Shown here piece by piece: positions 16,496 to 26,542 of a stretch of DNA of 64,000 nucleotides; the stretch's first letter is position 1, and each line of letters starts with the position of its first letter. The DNA is from Thalassolituus maritimus. GTDB taxonomy: Bacteria > Pseudomonadota > Gammaproteobacteria > Pseudomonadales > Oceanobacteraceae. Position numbers and translations under genes: made by a program. The stretch lies in the NCBI RefSeq assembly GCF_900156675.1, contig NZ_FTOH01000002.1, forward strand, positions 62,001-126,000, written 5' to 3'. The notes under the pieces were generated by a model that saw only the letters and a program-made list of their open reading frames with translations, searched no databases and had not been told where the DNA came from.

Positions 16496-18781
16496 TTAAT
16501 TCAGGCCGACATTCGGGCCGATAATACGTCCGAAACCGGCCTTCTCCAGCATCAGCTGCAAGGTTGATGCGATGACTTCACCACTCTCCATGGTGATGAC
16601 TTCTTCGAGTAGTTTCTCTGCCCATTCACGGCTGATGCCACGCAGTACCGACTTCACTTTCGGCAAGTTAGTCGCGTTCATCGACAGGCAGTCATAGCCC
16701 ATTGCCATCAGCAGGACAGCGCCCATGGGGTTACCTGCCAGCTCACCACAGACACTGACAGGTTTACCCTCCGCTTTGGCATCATCGACGATGCGTTTCA
16801 GTGCCTGCAGAACCCCAGGATGAAACGCCTGATAGAGATCAGCAACACGAGGGTTGTTACGGTCAACGGCAAGCAGATACTGCGTCAGGTCATTACTGCC
16901 GACCGACAGGAAGTCGACGCGCTGAGCCAGATCCTTGATCTGATAAACAGCCGCAGGAACTTCCACCATAACGCCAACTTCAGGCATCTCGACCTTAAAA
17001 CCTTCTTCGAGTGTTTCTACATGCGCACGGTAAATGAGGTGCAATGCCGTATCCACTTCAGCAACGTTGCTGATCATCGGCAGCATGATACGAAGATTAT
17101 TGAGGCCTTCACTGGCCTTCATCATGGCGCGTACCTGCACCAGGAAAATCTCAGGATGATCGAGGGTAACGCGAATACCGCGCCAGCCGAGAAACGGGTT
17201 TGCCTCATTGATAGGGAAGTACGTGAGCGCCTTATCCCCACCAATATCCAGCGTACGCATAGTCACCGGGTCTGGACTGAACGTCTCGAGCTGCTCCCGG
17301 TAAATCTCCTGCTGCTCACTCTCCGACGGGAAGCGATCCTTCATCATGAACGGCACTTCGGTACGGTACAGGCCCACCCCTTCGGCACCCCGATCACGAC
17401 TGCGCAACGCATCTGTAATCAGGCCAGTATTCACCCAAAGGGGAATGCGATGTCCATCGAGAGTTTCGGCCGGTTGATGCAGCAGGCCCTCAAGATCTTC
17501 GGCAAGCGCCTGCTCTTCTTCGTAGATGGCATAGTACTGCTCACGCAATTCATCATTTGGATTCGAGAACAGAAGGCCACGGTAGCCATCAACGATCAGG
17601 TCTTTGCCATCAAGTTGAGCATGCGGCAAGTCTACGGCACCCATCACAGTCGGGATACCCATAGCACGCGCCAGAATCGCCACGTGAGAGTTGGAAGAGC
17701 CTTTCACCGACACCATAGCGCGCAACTTTTCAGTCGGCACTTCACCCAACATGGCGGGCGTCAGTTCTTCGCTGACCAGAATAGTATCATGAGGGTAATC
17801 GTCCGGGCGCGAGGTCGCTTCGTTGCCCTGTAAATGCGCAAGAATACGTGTACCAAGGTCGAGAATATCGGTAGCTCGTTCGCGCAGGTAAGCATCTTCC
17901 ATCATCTGGAAGTGACCGACGTACTCCATGACTACCTGACGCAGTGCCCCCTGAGCCCAGTTGCCCTTGTTGATCGCAACTTTGACCTCAGCACCCAGAG
18001 CGTTGTCGTCCAACATGTTCAGATACACGTCGAACAGAGCCATTTCTTCGGGGCGCAGTTCGCCTTTAAGCTTGCCACCTAACGAGCGTATCTCTTCTCG
18101 CGCGGCTTCCAGCGCAAGATCAAAGCGCTCCAGTTCGATCTCGACCGACTCGGGTTCACGATCAACCACTCCCGATAGGTCTGCCGCGGGTGAAATAACC
18201 ACACCCGTACCAAGACCGACGCCGGGCGCACCCGGAGCACCGGTGAAGCGGGTACTCTTTTTCGGTTCGGTGGCTGTCTGTGGAATATGAAGGATATTGC
18301 CGGTCGCTTCGGCATGAGCAATCACGCCCGCCAGCTGCGCCGACATGGTGACCAGAAACGCCTCTTCACCAGCATCAAACTGACGGCTGTCGCGCTGCTG
18401 TACCACCATCACGCCCAACAGGCGTTTGTGGTGGATAATCGGTACGCCAAGGAAGGACATAAAAGGATCTTCCCCGGTCTCAGACAGGTACTGAAAACGG
18501 GGATGCTCAGGAGCATTATCGATATTCAGGGGTTCTTCGCGGGTACCTACGAGGCCAACAAGGCCCTGCGAGCCAGCAAGGCTGACCTTACCCACAGCGT
18601 CCTGACGCAGACCTTCGGTCGCCATCAGAACGTAGCGCTTTTCATCAGGCTCATACAGATATACTGAGCATACCTCGGTCTGCATCGCCTCGCGGATACG
18701 GGCAACCACTACCTTGAGGGCCTCACTCAGTTCGGTGACTGAGCTGACCTCCTGTACGATACGTCTCAGTATATCGAGCAT
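16496..18781 (-). CDS. ptsP: phosphoenolpyruvate-protein phosphotransferase, nitrogen PTS enzyme I
   Basis: The 761-residue protein has an N-terminal GAF domain (about 1-160) that separates EI-Ntr from sugar EI. It is followed by the PEP-utiliser N domain, the phospho-His swivel domain (GSSNSHVAILARAMGIP) and the TIM-barrel PEP-binding domain (LDIGGDKALTYF, EANPFLGWRGIR, SVGSNDLTQYLLAVDR, SVCGELAGNP). It starts the NPr/EIIA-Ntr phosphorelay; the GAF domain in relatives binds glutamine or 2-oxoglutarate. rppH lies 63 bp upstream on the same strand, the gammaproteobacterial operon order. Confidence 0.97.
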   Translation of the reverse strand: MLDILRRIVQEVSSVTELSEALKVVVARIREAMQTEVCSVYLYEPDEKRYVLMATEGLRQDAVGKVSLAGSQGLVGLVGTREEPLNIDNAPEHPRFQYLSETGEDPFMSFLGVPIIHHKRLLGVMVVQQRDSRQFDAGEEAFLVTMSAQLAGVIAHAEATGNILHIPQTATEPKKSTRFTGAPGAPGVGLGTGVVISPAADLSGVVDREPESVEIELERFDLALEAAREEIRSLGGKLKGELRPEEMALFDVYLNMLDDNALGAEVKVAINKGNWAQGALRQVVMEYVGHFQMMEDAYLRERATDILDLGTRILAHLQGNEATSRPDDYPHDTILVSEELTPAMLGEVPTEKLRAMVSVKGSSNSHVAILARAMGIPTVMGAVDLPHAQLDGKDLIVDGYRGLLFSNPNDELREQYYAIYEEEQALAEDLEGLLHQPAETLDGHRIPLWVNTGLITDALRSRDRGAEGVGLYRTEVPFMMKDRFPSESEQQEIYREQLETFSPDPVTMRTLDIGGDKALTYFPINEANPFLGWRGIRVTLDHPEIFLVQVRAMMKASEGLNNLRIMLPMISNVAEVDTALHLIYRAHVETLEEGFKVEMPEVGVMVEVPAAVYQIKDLAQRVDFLSVGSNDLTQYLLAVDRNNPRVADLYQAFHPGVLQALKRIVDDAKAEGKPVSVCGELAGNPMGAVLLMAMGYDCLSMNATNLPKVKSVLRGISREWAEKLLEEVITMESGEVIASTLQLMLEKAGFGRIIGPNVGLN

Positions 18782-18844
18782 GTTTTCTGTTCTGGCCTCG
18801 CTATTAGGCTCAGTTTATCTCGTTCGTTGTTATTATCTCCGGAC

Positions 18845-19336
18845 TCAGCCGGACTTACGTTGCAACCTTGCAATACGCGGTGCCAGTTCCGCCAGTGCGC
18901 GACGGTAGACATCGCGCTTAAAGGCAACGACTTCACCAAGAGGGAACCAATAACTCACCCAGTTCCACCCATCAAATTCGGGGTTGCCCGTCGCTGAGAG
19001 GTTAATCTCTGATTCCTCTGCCAGCAACTTCAGCAAGTACCATTTTTGCTTCTGCCCAACACACACAGGGCGCTTGTCGCGTCTGACCATCCGCTTTGGC
19101 AGGCGGTAGCGCAGCCAACCGCGGGTAGAACCGATGATCTGCACGTGCTCGGGTAAAAGACCCACTTCTTCCTGAAGTTCACGATACAGTGCTTTCTCCG
19201 GCGACTCTCCGCGTTTTATTCCCCCCTGTGGGAATTGCCAGGCATTCTGACCAATCCGACGGGCCCACAGCACCTGCCCCATTGCATTGCAGATGATGAT
19301 GCCGACGTTCGGACGATACCCATGCTCGTCTATCAC
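18845..19336 (-). CDS. rppH: RNA pyrophosphohydrolase
   Basis: The Nudix box [23 protein letters not shown] is present (quoted here in part: [12 protein letters not shown]), with the family-specific [19 protein letters not shown] and KRDVYRRAL segments. It removes pyrophosphate from 5'-triphosphorylated mRNA to trigger decay. GTG at 19336 gives the conserved N terminus [12 protein letters not shown] and 163 residues; the frame also allows TTG at 19348. It lies directly upstream of ptsP and is probably co-transcribed. Confidence 0.95.
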   Translation of the reverse strand: MIDEHGYRPNVGIIICNAMGQVLWARRIGQNAWQFPQGGIKRGESPEKALYRELQEEVGLLPEHVQIIGSTRGWLRYRLPKRMVRRDKRPVCVGQKQKWYLLKLLAEESEINLSATGNPEFDGWNWVSYWFPLGEVVAFKRDVYRRALAELAPRIARLQRKSG

Positions 19337-19496
19337 AATGCCATCCAACTCTATCTATTCACTCAACCTTGCCGATTTTATCGCAAAGATCAAGGGCGCA
19401 CGTCGGGTGCGTAAAACATAATAAGGAAAGTATGGCTTGTTCCCGCTAGAATAGCGATCTGTTTCTGATTCATCTGCCAATACAGGGCCGGTTACC

Positions 19497-20156
19497 GTGG
19501 CATTAGCAATATTTGATCTCGACCATACGCTTCTCTCTGGCGACAGCGACCACGCCTGGGGCCAATTCCTCGTCGACCGCGGTCTGGTCGATCCGGAAGT
19601 CCACCAGCGCCGCAACGATCATTTTTACGAACAGTACAAAGCGGGCAGTCTGGATATCCACGAGTATCTCGAATTTGCCATGCGTCCATTGACGGAATAC
19701 GACGCTGACCATATGCATGCGGAGCGCGACATATTCCTCAACGACCGCATTGAACCTCTGGTCAGCCAGAAGGCCAGGGATCTGATCCGTCACCACGAAG
19801 AGCGCGGCGATACCCTGTTGATTATTACGGCCACCAATGGCTTTGTAACCTATCCGATCGCAGAGCGCCTGGGCATTGCTCACATTATCGCGCCGCACCC
19901 GGAAGTGGTTGATGGCCGCTATACCGGAAAGACCGTTGGTATACCGAGTTTTCAGGACGGTAAAGTGACCCGCCTGAAAAGCTGGATGGAAGAGCATAGC
20001 CACGACATGGAAGGCAGTTATTTCTACAGTGATTCCCATAATGACCTGCCACTTCTGCGTCTGGTCGATCACCCGGTTGCTGTCGATCCGGACCCAACTC
20101 TGCAGGCGGAAGCGGAAGCCAGTGGCTGGCCCGTCATCAGTCTGCGAAAAGACTGA
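19497..20156 (+). CDS. HAD-IB phosphatase (SerB-like)
   Basis: The 219-residue protein has the HAD motifs FDLDHTLLSGDSD (motif I), LLIITATNGF (motif II) and SDSHNDLPLL (motif III), with a small helical cap between motifs I and II, as in HAD-IB phosphoserine phosphatase relatives. It starts at GTG 19497 with an AGGG upstream. The position beside rppH-ptsP is shared with pseudomonads as I recall. The substrate is unknown. The imelysin gene follows after 24 bp, so the two may form one transcript. Confidence 0.85.
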   Translation: MALAIFDLDHTLLSGDSDHAWGQFLVDRGLVDPEVHQRRNDHFYEQYKAGSLDIHEYLEFAMRPLTEYDADHMHAERDIFLNDRIEPLVSQKARDLIRHHEERGDTLLIITATNGFVTYPIAERLGIAHIIAPHPEVVDGRYTGKTVGIPSFQDGKVTRLKSWMEEHSHDMEGSYFYSDSHNDLPLLRLVDHPVAVDPDPTLQAEAEASGWPVISLRKD

Positions 20157-20180
20157 GTTAACGGTAGAGAAGACTGATCG

Positions 20181-21359
20181 ATGAAGCGTGTTGCCTCCGT
20201 TCTGCTGGGATCTCTGATGTTGCTCTCTGCCTGTACTGACGGAGAGCACAACAAGCCTATGAGTACGGAGGTTTCCAGTCTCCCAGAGCCCGCAAGCCTT
20301 GGCGTCGACGAGGCTTATTCGGAACGCTTGATCAATATTGCTTACGCTCAGCTCTCCAAATCTGTTGAGGCGGCGCAGGCGCTGCAATCCAGTACGGTGG
20401 CGCTACGCAAAAATGCGACCCCTGAACGACTCAACGAGGCCAGAGGCCATTGGCGTGCGAGTTATTCAGCGTACCTTTCGTCACTCGCTGCTTCCGATAT
20501 TCCTGTGCGGGAGCCGAGTGAATGGTTCGCCGCCAAACTCACACGTCGCCACCTGGCCCAGCAGTTAAACAGCTGGCCCATCGAGCCCGGCTATATCGAT
20601 TACCTCGAGGGGTACCCCTTTACGGGCATCGTTAATGATACGACTCTGACAATAGACAGAGAGTCGCTGCTGGCGCAGCATCAGTTCTCTGACGCTACCT
20701 ACGTCAGTGTTGGCTATCACGCGATTGAGTTCATTCTCTGGGGTGAAGATGGACAGCGCCCGGCGTCTGATTTCGATATCAATGCCACGAAACCCGAAGA
20801 AGGGGACACCAGCCCGGTGACGCATCAGCAACGCCGCGGAGACTACCTGGCTACCTTGGCCGATATTCTGATAGCTGATTTACAACGCCTCCAGATGCGC
20901 TGGGCACCCTCTCCCGAGGCTCGAGGCTATTATGCTCAGTTACTTTCCACCGTAACCCCAGCCGAAACACTGCAGGCCAGCCTGCTGACGGTAAACCGGA
21001 TTATTGAGCAGGACCTGCTGCAGAACTACCTGACGGACGTCGGCAGCAGTCCTTTCAGCGGCGGAACTCCTGTGGATGTCGAGGCCATTCTGCGCGGGAT
21101 TCGTCAGGTGCTGATTTCAGAAGATGGGACGAGTGGCCTGCAGCCTCTACTGACTGCGCGTAAACAAGAAAGGGACATGGCGCTACTGGCCGAAGTTATC
21201 ACTCTGACCAGTGCCGATACGGCCTGTATTGCTGGCTGGCAAACAGCGGTGTCTTACCCTGACGGCCAATCTGACTGCCGTCAACAAATGCTGGAACTGC
21301 TGATCACACTGAAGCAGATCAACGATCAGCTGGGTCTTAAAATCCCAGCGAGTGGCTGA
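20181..21359 (+). CDS. Imelysin-family (M75) lipoprotein
   Basis: The 392-residue protein has a lipoprotein signal with lipobox LLSAC (Cys18). The mature part is two helical bundles. The family GxHxxE motif appears as GYHAIEFILWGED at about residue 180, with the second-bundle partner in the C-terminal half. Imelysins and EfeO-like proteins bind or sense iron or other metals at the cell surface; peptidase activity is not generally accepted. It follows a HAD phosphatase and is convergent with rlmI, with only 6 bp between stops. No Fur box was recognised upstream. Confidence 0.85.
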   Translation: MKRVASVLLGSLMLLSACTDGEHNKPMSTEVSSLPEPASLGVDEAYSERLINIAYAQLSKSVEAAQALQSSTVALRKNATPERLNEARGHWRASYSAYLSSLAASDIPVREPSEWFAAKLTRRHLAQQLNSWPIEPGYIDYLEGYPFTGIVNDTTLTIDRESLLAQHQFSDATYVSVGYHAIEFILWGEDGQRPASDFDINATKPEEGDTSPVTHQQRRGDYLATLADILIADLQRLQMRWAPSPEARGYYAQLLSTVTPAETLQASLLTVNRIIEQDLLQNYLTDVGSSPFSGGTPVDVEAILRGIRQVLISEDGTSGLQPLLTARKQERDMALLAEVITLTSADTACIAGWQTAVSYPDGQSDCRQQMLELLITLKQINDQLGLKIPASG

Positions 21360-21365
21360 TCAGAT

Positions 21366-22562
21366 TCAGCGCGTTGGCAATACGCGCGCAAACACCGCCT
21401 TGAGATAGCGCGTTTCTGGAATGGCTGGCTGCACTGGGTGGTCTGCCCCTTGAGAGCCCACATGCTGAATCAGAACTTCACGGTCGAGTTCACGGCCCAG
21501 AACCCGCAGTATATCCGGCAGACGGTCATCGGCCAGATGCATAGAGCATGAGCCCGCAACGATCATGCCGTCTTTATTCAGAAGTCTCATCGCAATCTGG
21601 TTGATGCGCTTATACGCCTGCTCCCCTGCTTTTACATCTTTACGACGTGGAATAAATGCAGGTGGATCGACAACAACGATATCGAACCGCTCTCCGTTAT
21701 CGCGCAATTGCTTCAGAGCAGCGAAGGCATCCCCTTCCCAGCAATGCAGCTTATCTTCAACGCCATTAAGTGCGGCATTCTCTTCAACCCAATCCAGCGC
21801 CTGTGCGGAAGCATCGACACAATGCACTTCGCTGGCGCCATGGTTGGCCGCCTGAACGCCCCAGCCACCGACATAACTGAAAACGTCCAGCACACGTTTG
21901 CCTTTAACCAGACGGTTAAGTTGTGCACGATTTTCACGATGATCATAAAACCACCCGGTTTTCTGACCATGAATGACTGGCGCCATAAAACGGGTGTCGT
22001 TTTCGATCAGCGGAGCGCAATCGTCTTCCAGTTGACCATGAACAATATCAACGTACTCGTCCAGACCTTCGACCGCACGTAACTTACCGTCGTTTTTCAG
22101 CACAATCGTGGCAGGCGACGCCACTTTATGCACAGCGTCGATGATGTCATCGCGCAGCATCTCCATCGCAACGCTAGAGATCTGAATCACGGCGACATCG
22201 CCAAAACGATCAATTACCAGACCCGGCAGGCCATCACTGTCACCATATACCCAGCGATAGCACTGATGTGGATACCAGAGCTCACGACTGCTAAGCGCAA
22301 CCTGAAGTCGGTGAACAATCAGCGAGGCATCCAGCAACTGCGAAGGACTACGACTGATAAGACGACCGCAAATTAATTGATCGGGATTCATCACCGCAAC
22401 GCCAAGTGGCTTTCCACTCGCGGCCTCAATCACTACCTGCTCCCCAGCGGTGATGTTTTTCAGCGGGGTCTGCGCCGTGTCGACTTCATTACTGTAGACC
22501 CACAGGTGGCCAGACTTCAGACGACGTTCCGTCTTTGGCTTCAGGCGCAGAGAAGTAAGCAT
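21366..22562 (-). CDS. rlmI: 23S rRNA (cytosine-1962-C5) methyltransferase
   Basis: The 398-residue protein has an N-terminal PUA domain (about 1-75, KSGHLWVYSNEV), an EEHEE-like linker and a Rossmann methyltransferase domain. That domain shows GKRVLDVFSYVGGWGVQAA for AdoMet binding, VVVDPPAFIPRRK and the catalytic Cys in VAGSCSMHL. Length and layout match E. coli RlmI. It modifies C1962 of 23S rRNA. It is a stand-alone gene; a roughly 200-bp gap separates it from the AT-rich porin pair. Confidence 0.93.
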   Translation of the reverse strand: MLTSLRLKPKTERRLKSGHLWVYSNEVDTAQTPLKNITAGEQVVIEAASGKPLGVAVMNPDQLICGRLISRSPSQLLDASLIVHRLQVALSSRELWYPHQCYRWVYGDSDGLPGLVIDRFGDVAVIQISSVAMEMLRDDIIDAVHKVASPATIVLKNDGKLRAVEGLDEYVDIVHGQLEDDCAPLIENDTRFMAPVIHGQKTGWFYDHRENRAQLNRLVKGKRVLDVFSYVGGWGVQAANHGASEVHCVDASAQALDWVEENAALNGVEDKLHCWEGDAFAALKQLRDNGERFDIVVVDPPAFIPRRKDVKAGEQAYKRINQIAMRLLNKDGMIVAGSCSMHLADDRLPDILRVLGRELDREVLIQHVGSQGADHPVQPAIPETRYLKAVFARVLPTR

Positions 22563-22762
22563 GAAACAGGCTCCGGTAAAAATAGAGAGTTAAAAACAAT
22601 GGCGAGCAAAGCGCGGAAGTATACGCGAAAAGCCCCGGCGCATCATAAGATTCACCAGGGCATTAGAGAGTAGTGTTAAGTTAAAGGAACCGGACAACAT
22701 TTAGTAAATAAAGCGCAGTACCCCTCAATCATGTCCATACTTACGAGCCATAATTCAGCATA

Positions 22763-23191
22763 CTAAAAACGAAATACCACATTCACTGCCTCATCAACCG
22801 CACTCTCGTCGATATAACCAATCATATTCGGATTATCAGCTATCAACTTCTTGACCTCAGAGCTATCACCGACTGCCTTAGGTGGAGTTCCCTTACCTGT
22901 AAAAATAAGCTTGGACCAATAGGCCTTGAGCTGACTTTCACTCTTCCCTAAGACCTTCTCTGCAAATTCGTTTCGCGGTGCTGACCCCTCGGTTTGATCA
23001 ATAGGCACCGCGGAACTTCCATTCGGAAAACTTGAGGACTTGCCCAAATATATGCGAGAGATGACACTTGCGTCCAACTCGGTAATTCCATTGCCACTAC
23101 TTACTACTACAACCGTGCCAGCGCTAGCAGGAAGAGCTATCAGTAGTAACGTAGAGCCTACTAAGCTAAATAAGATTTTAGTCAAATTCAT
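22763..23191 (-). CDS. PstS-like periplasmic phosphate-binding domain protein (single lobe)
   Basis: The 142-residue protein has a signal peptide cleaved near ASA-GT. The mature 118 residues resemble one lobe of the PstS/PBP-like domain: VVVSSGNGITELD, ISRIYLGKSSSFPNG, and the C-terminal IADNPNMIGYIDESAVD. Full PstS proteins are about 300 residues, so this is a half-size form, a type often annotated as a phosphate ABC substrate-binding protein. No permease or ATPase is near. It is 11 bp downstream of a porin gene, so a porin-plus-binding-protein operon is likely. The sequence is AT-richer than its neighbours. Confidence 0.8.
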   Translation of the reverse strand: MNLTKILFSLVGSTLLLIALPASAGTVVVVSSGNGITELDASVISRIYLGKSSSFPNGSSAVPIDQTEGSAPRNEFAEKVLGKSESQLKAYWSKLIFTGKGTPPKAVGDSSEVKKLIADNPNMIGYIDESAVDEAVNVVFRF

Positions 23192-23202
23192 ATAATCTCT
23201 CC

Positions 23203-24321
23203 TTAAAATACCAAATCTAGTGCGACAGAATAAAGCATGCCGTCTTCACCCGAAGTAGAACCGGCTTGAATCTTTTCTTCGATTTTCTGAACTTCGAATT
23301 TAAATGCAGCGCTGGAGTCGTAGTCATAACGAGCACCGAGAATCCAGCTGCTATCATGTCGCTCGAACATAGACTGTATGTTTCTTACTGTAGCATCTGA
23401 TTCCTTCAAACTTCGCACCGATGCGTAACTCAAATGTACCGTTGTTGAGTCAAAGCGCTTCGCTACACTAAAGAGAGAGGACATTTCGTCAAGAAGCATT
23501 GCGGTTTCATGCTCTAAAGCAGTTACTTCAGCTATTGCGCTGACATCACCATTATCCCAAGTTGCAGCCAATTCATAAAAATGACTTGTTTTGCCATCCA
23601 AAGCAAATTTCTCACCAACTCCACTTGCGGTTGCTAGCCCATATACTTGATCAAGGTCCCTGGTTCCTCCAAGCTCCAAATCTGTGTAACCGTCGCCAGT
23701 GTGTACTGAAGCACGATACCCGAAATCACCAAGCGTCAGTCCAAATACGACACCTGCGAGATTTTGCAAAGAAAATTCATAGGCCGTACCATTTACTGAA
23801 AAATCCTCAAGTAGACGCCCCACATAGACTTGTGTAAACAATTCAGCGGTTCCAATCAGAAATTGCCGCGAAGCATCTATCCCATTAAAAGATGAGAACG
23901 TGTCAAGACTGTATACCTCTTCTGGCGGCCTTATCCAGTTATAAGCGTAGCCAACCTCGAGAAAATCTGAATAATAGAAGAAGGGGGTACGTAAACGACC
24001 GATTCGAAGGGTCGTCACATCATCAGGTGAGTACGCCACATAGGCCCAAGCCGCCTCGGTATCATAATCTTCGCCCCCCCTGGAAACCAACTGGGTCGTA
24101 GCAGATGTTGAATCGTTCACTTGTTTCGATAGCTGAACGCCTACAACAGTGTCTGCCGAAAAGGATATATCATCGTCATACCCCTTAACAGATACCTCAG
24201 AATTGGACAGTACGCCTGCTCCAACACTCATGAAGCCATTGACTACCAGTTCTTCGGCGAATAGTCCCGGACTTGCACTCATCAAGGCCAGCGATACTAA
24301 AGGAAGTTTGATTTTAAGCAT
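23203..24321 (-). CDS. Porin-like outer-membrane protein
   Basis: The 372-residue precursor has a signal peptide (cleavage near LFA-EE) followed by an alternating strand pattern: VNGFMSVGAGVLS, AWAYVAYSPDDVTTLRIGRLRTPFFYYSD and a terminal SVALDLVF, with Phe as last residue as expected for BamA-recognised barrels. The RIGRLRTPFF segment is typical of general porins just before loop 3. It heads an operon with the small PstS-like gene and is divergent from a chemoreceptor. Substrate unknown; phosphate is a guess from the partner. Confidence 0.85.
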   Translation of the reverse strand: MLKIKLPLVSLALMSASPGLFAEELVVNGFMSVGAGVLSNSEVSVKGYDDDISFSADTVVGVQLSKQVNDSTSATTQLVSRGGEDYDTEAAWAYVAYSPDDVTTLRIGRLRTPFFYYSDFLEVGYAYNWIRPPEEVYSLDTFSSFNGIDASRQFLIGTAELFTQVYVGRLLEDFSVNGTAYEFSLQNLAGVVFGLTLGDFGYRASVHTGDGYTDLELGGTRDLDQVYGLATASGVGEKFALDGKTSHFYELAATWDNGDVSAIAEVTALEHETAMLLDEMSSLFSVAKRFDSTTVHLSYASVRSLKESDATVRNIQSMFERHDSSWILGARYDYDSSAAFKFEVQKIEEKIQAGSTSGEDGMLYSVALDLVF

Positions 24322-24722
24322 AGAGTTAGTTCCATATTAATTATACTCATAAGAACCATAGATCATAAAATCATAGTTGTTTGCAGTATTTTACTTTTAC
24401 TGACCTGTCAGATATGCCACATCCCCTCCTGAGGCGCTCTCGCATTAACATGCCAAGGAAATTTTTAATTGAGTATTAACTATCTTTACAACGTCGCGAA
24501 AGCTAGTAATTGCCACCGATCCCGACCCCTCCAGCATTGATAAGAGATAACTGACGACGATCAATGATCGAAATAGTCGCTAATGAAAATTTCGCCGATT
24601 CAAGGTAGGACTAGAGGCCTAATAGTGGTTGGAGCAACTTCACGATTTTTTTATCTAATCACTGGCCGACTAATATATCCTTGTCTATTGTTTATAGACA
24701 GATTTACATAAGGGTAATAGTC
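24322..24722. other. AT-rich divergent intergenic region (porin operon / chemoreceptor)
   Basis: This 401-bp gap must hold both divergent promoters. One inverted repeat, CATTGAT at 24535 with ATCAATG at 24560, could be an operator. An AAGGG ribosome binding site precedes the chemoreceptor ATG. I see no convincing sigma28 or Pho-box match and no further gene. Confidence 0.5.
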
Positions 24723-26342
24723 ATGACTTGGTTCAGCCGTCTTAGCGTGTTCCACAAAATCATGCTCATACTTGGGGTTTACGCGGTTTCCAGCGCAATC
24801 AATTTTACGATTGGCATCAAGGGCGTTAACGATACCAAAGAGTATATTGTTAACCTCGAAGAACGTATCTACGAGTCGGTGCAGCTGGCAACTCAGAATA
24901 GCTTTCTGTTGCAACGCGCGGATGAAATGTTCACTCAGTCGGTCACCGCGGGTGACCCTGATATGCAGACATTAGGGGAAGAAACGGTTGGTAATCTCCT
25001 CAATAATATCGAACGCCTGCTCACGATTGACGCATCTAATCAAGATCTTCTCAGTCAGATCAAAGTCAGTGCCACCGAATATTTGAGTGTCTCCAGCAAG
25101 CTATTGAATAACCTGCTCAGCGACAACCCTGATTTCTCGCAGCTGCAGGCCTTGGGTACGAGAAAGTCTGAGCTGCTCAGCGAGACAAACGCTCTGCTGA
25201 AACAGCACAAGGCCAGCGTCGATAATTTATTCTCGTCGGCAATCGACGGCGCACTGTCCAGTAGTTCACGTACCCTTAATATGGTGACAGTGACCAATGT
25301 CGCTTTTTTAATTTTGCTCAGTATGCTGATTTTCTACATTGGTCGTCTGTTCAGCAACACTGTTAATTCCATGAAAAACTCTCTGGCCGGCCTGGCCGAC
25401 GGTAGCGGCGACCTGAATACCCGCCTGAAGGTTCAGACTGAAGACGAGTTGGGTGTTATGACCCGCAACTTCAATGCTTTTATGGATCGCCTCAATGAGA
25501 TTATCCGCAAAGTAAAAGAAGTAGCACCCGAAGTGGGCGATGCAGCCAACGCAATGAGCGGCAGCACGAACCACGTACGCTCTGTCACCGAAAACATGAG
25601 CACCAAGGCCTCGGAAGCGACGTACGCCATGAATGAAATGGCAAAATCTATCGAGGAAGTCAGCCAATCGGCCAGCGAGGCCAGTGGCGTGATGCAGGAA
25701 ACCCGTGATGAGTCTGCTGAGAGCCTGAAAATTGTTGAATCGACCATCAATAACTCTCGCGAACTGAACTCGCAGATTCTCGAGGCTTCCGAAAGAGTGG
25801 AACGACTGGTAAGGGATACCGGCGATGTGTCGACTATTCTCGACGTAATTTCTGCCATTGCCGAGCAGACTAACCTGCTTGCTCTCAATGCCGCCATTGA
25901 GGCCGCACGAGCCGGTGAACAGGGCCGTGGTTTTGCTGTTGTTGCCGACGAAGTCCGGGCGCTCGCATCGCGTACAGCGTCTGCGACCACCGAGATCCGC
26001 GACGTCCTTGATCGGCTAGAGTCTGCCGCCAATGAAACGGTGCAGTCAATGACGCTGGCGAAGACCCAGTCTGAACAGAATGAGCAGAACGCCGAACAGA
26101 CGGGCAAGCATATTTCTCAGATCAAAAGCCGCGTAGAGAGTGTCAGCTCGATGGGACTCACCATCGCTTCGGCCACAGAAGAGCAGACGGCGGTCGTGAG
26201 GGATACGCATTCAAGTATCAGTGCGATGAACGACACCGTCACAGAAATTCAGCAATCATTTGCCGAACTTGCTCGCCTCGCAGAGAATCTGCAGGGCGCA
26301 GCCGGACATTTGCAGGACTCAACGTCTAAATTCCGGATCTGA
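24723..26342 (+). CDS. Methyl-accepting chemotaxis protein
   Basis: ATG at 24723 gives 539 residues, with a transmembrane helix at about 10-30, a periplasmic four-helix-type sensor (about 31-185), a second membrane helix ([20 protein letters not shown]), a HAMP domain and a cytoplasmic signalling bundle. The hairpin tip carries [20 protein letters not shown] and [15 protein letters not shown]. There is no C-terminal NWxxF pentapeptide for CheR tethering. The sensor is of the small helical type, not dCache. It is divergent from a porin/PstS-like pair, suggesting that it senses the same nutrient (inference). A start 14 codons upstream is possible but lacks a ribosome binding site. Confidence 0.93.
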   Translation: MTWFSRLSVFHKIMLILGVYAVSSAINFTIGIKGVNDTKEYIVNLEERIYESVQLATQNSFLLQRADEMFTQSVTAGDPDMQTLGEETVGNLLNNIERLLTIDASNQDLLSQIKVSATEYLSVSSKLLNNLLSDNPDFSQLQALGTRKSELLSETNALLKQHKASVDNLFSSAIDGALSSSSRTLNMVTVTNVAFLILLSMLIFYIGRLFSNTVNSMKNSLAGLADGSGDLNTRLKVQTEDELGVMTRNFNAFMDRLNEIIRKVKEVAPEVGDAANAMSGSTNHVRSVTENMSTKASEATYAMNEMAKSIEEVSQSASEASGVMQETRDESAESLKIVESTINNSRELNSQILEASERVERLVRDTGDVSTILDVISAIAEQTNLLALNAAIEAARAGEQGRGFAVVADEVRALASRTASATTEIRDVLDRLESAANETVQSMTLAKTQSEQNEQNAEQTGKHISQIKSRVESVSSMGLTIASATEEQTAVVRDTHSSISAMNDTVTEIQQSFAELARLAENLQGAAGHLQDSTSKFRI

Positions 26343-26542
26343 GGTTGCTGGTCCACTCAGCGCAACAACCTGCCGGGCATGGTATCAATGCTGCTGCCGC
26401 CCGGCGGGGAGTACCACCAACACCCCGACACCTTGTGCAGCAGACACGCAGGTGCACATTGATTACAAAATAATAAACACCTGTGTCGAGTTCTGGCTAA
26501 ACTTAGATCACTAATTTACGGTCCCGATTTCGGCAGGCAGCC

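Noticed and set aside
16820-17833. 337-codon open frame antisense to ptsP
   Set aside because: It lies wholly opposite a clear ptsP reading frame and has no recognisable motif; a codon-bias shadow.
24585-24605. Sigma28 promoter for the chemoreceptor
   Set aside because: GCCGAT is present but no matching TAAA-type -35 lies at the required distance.
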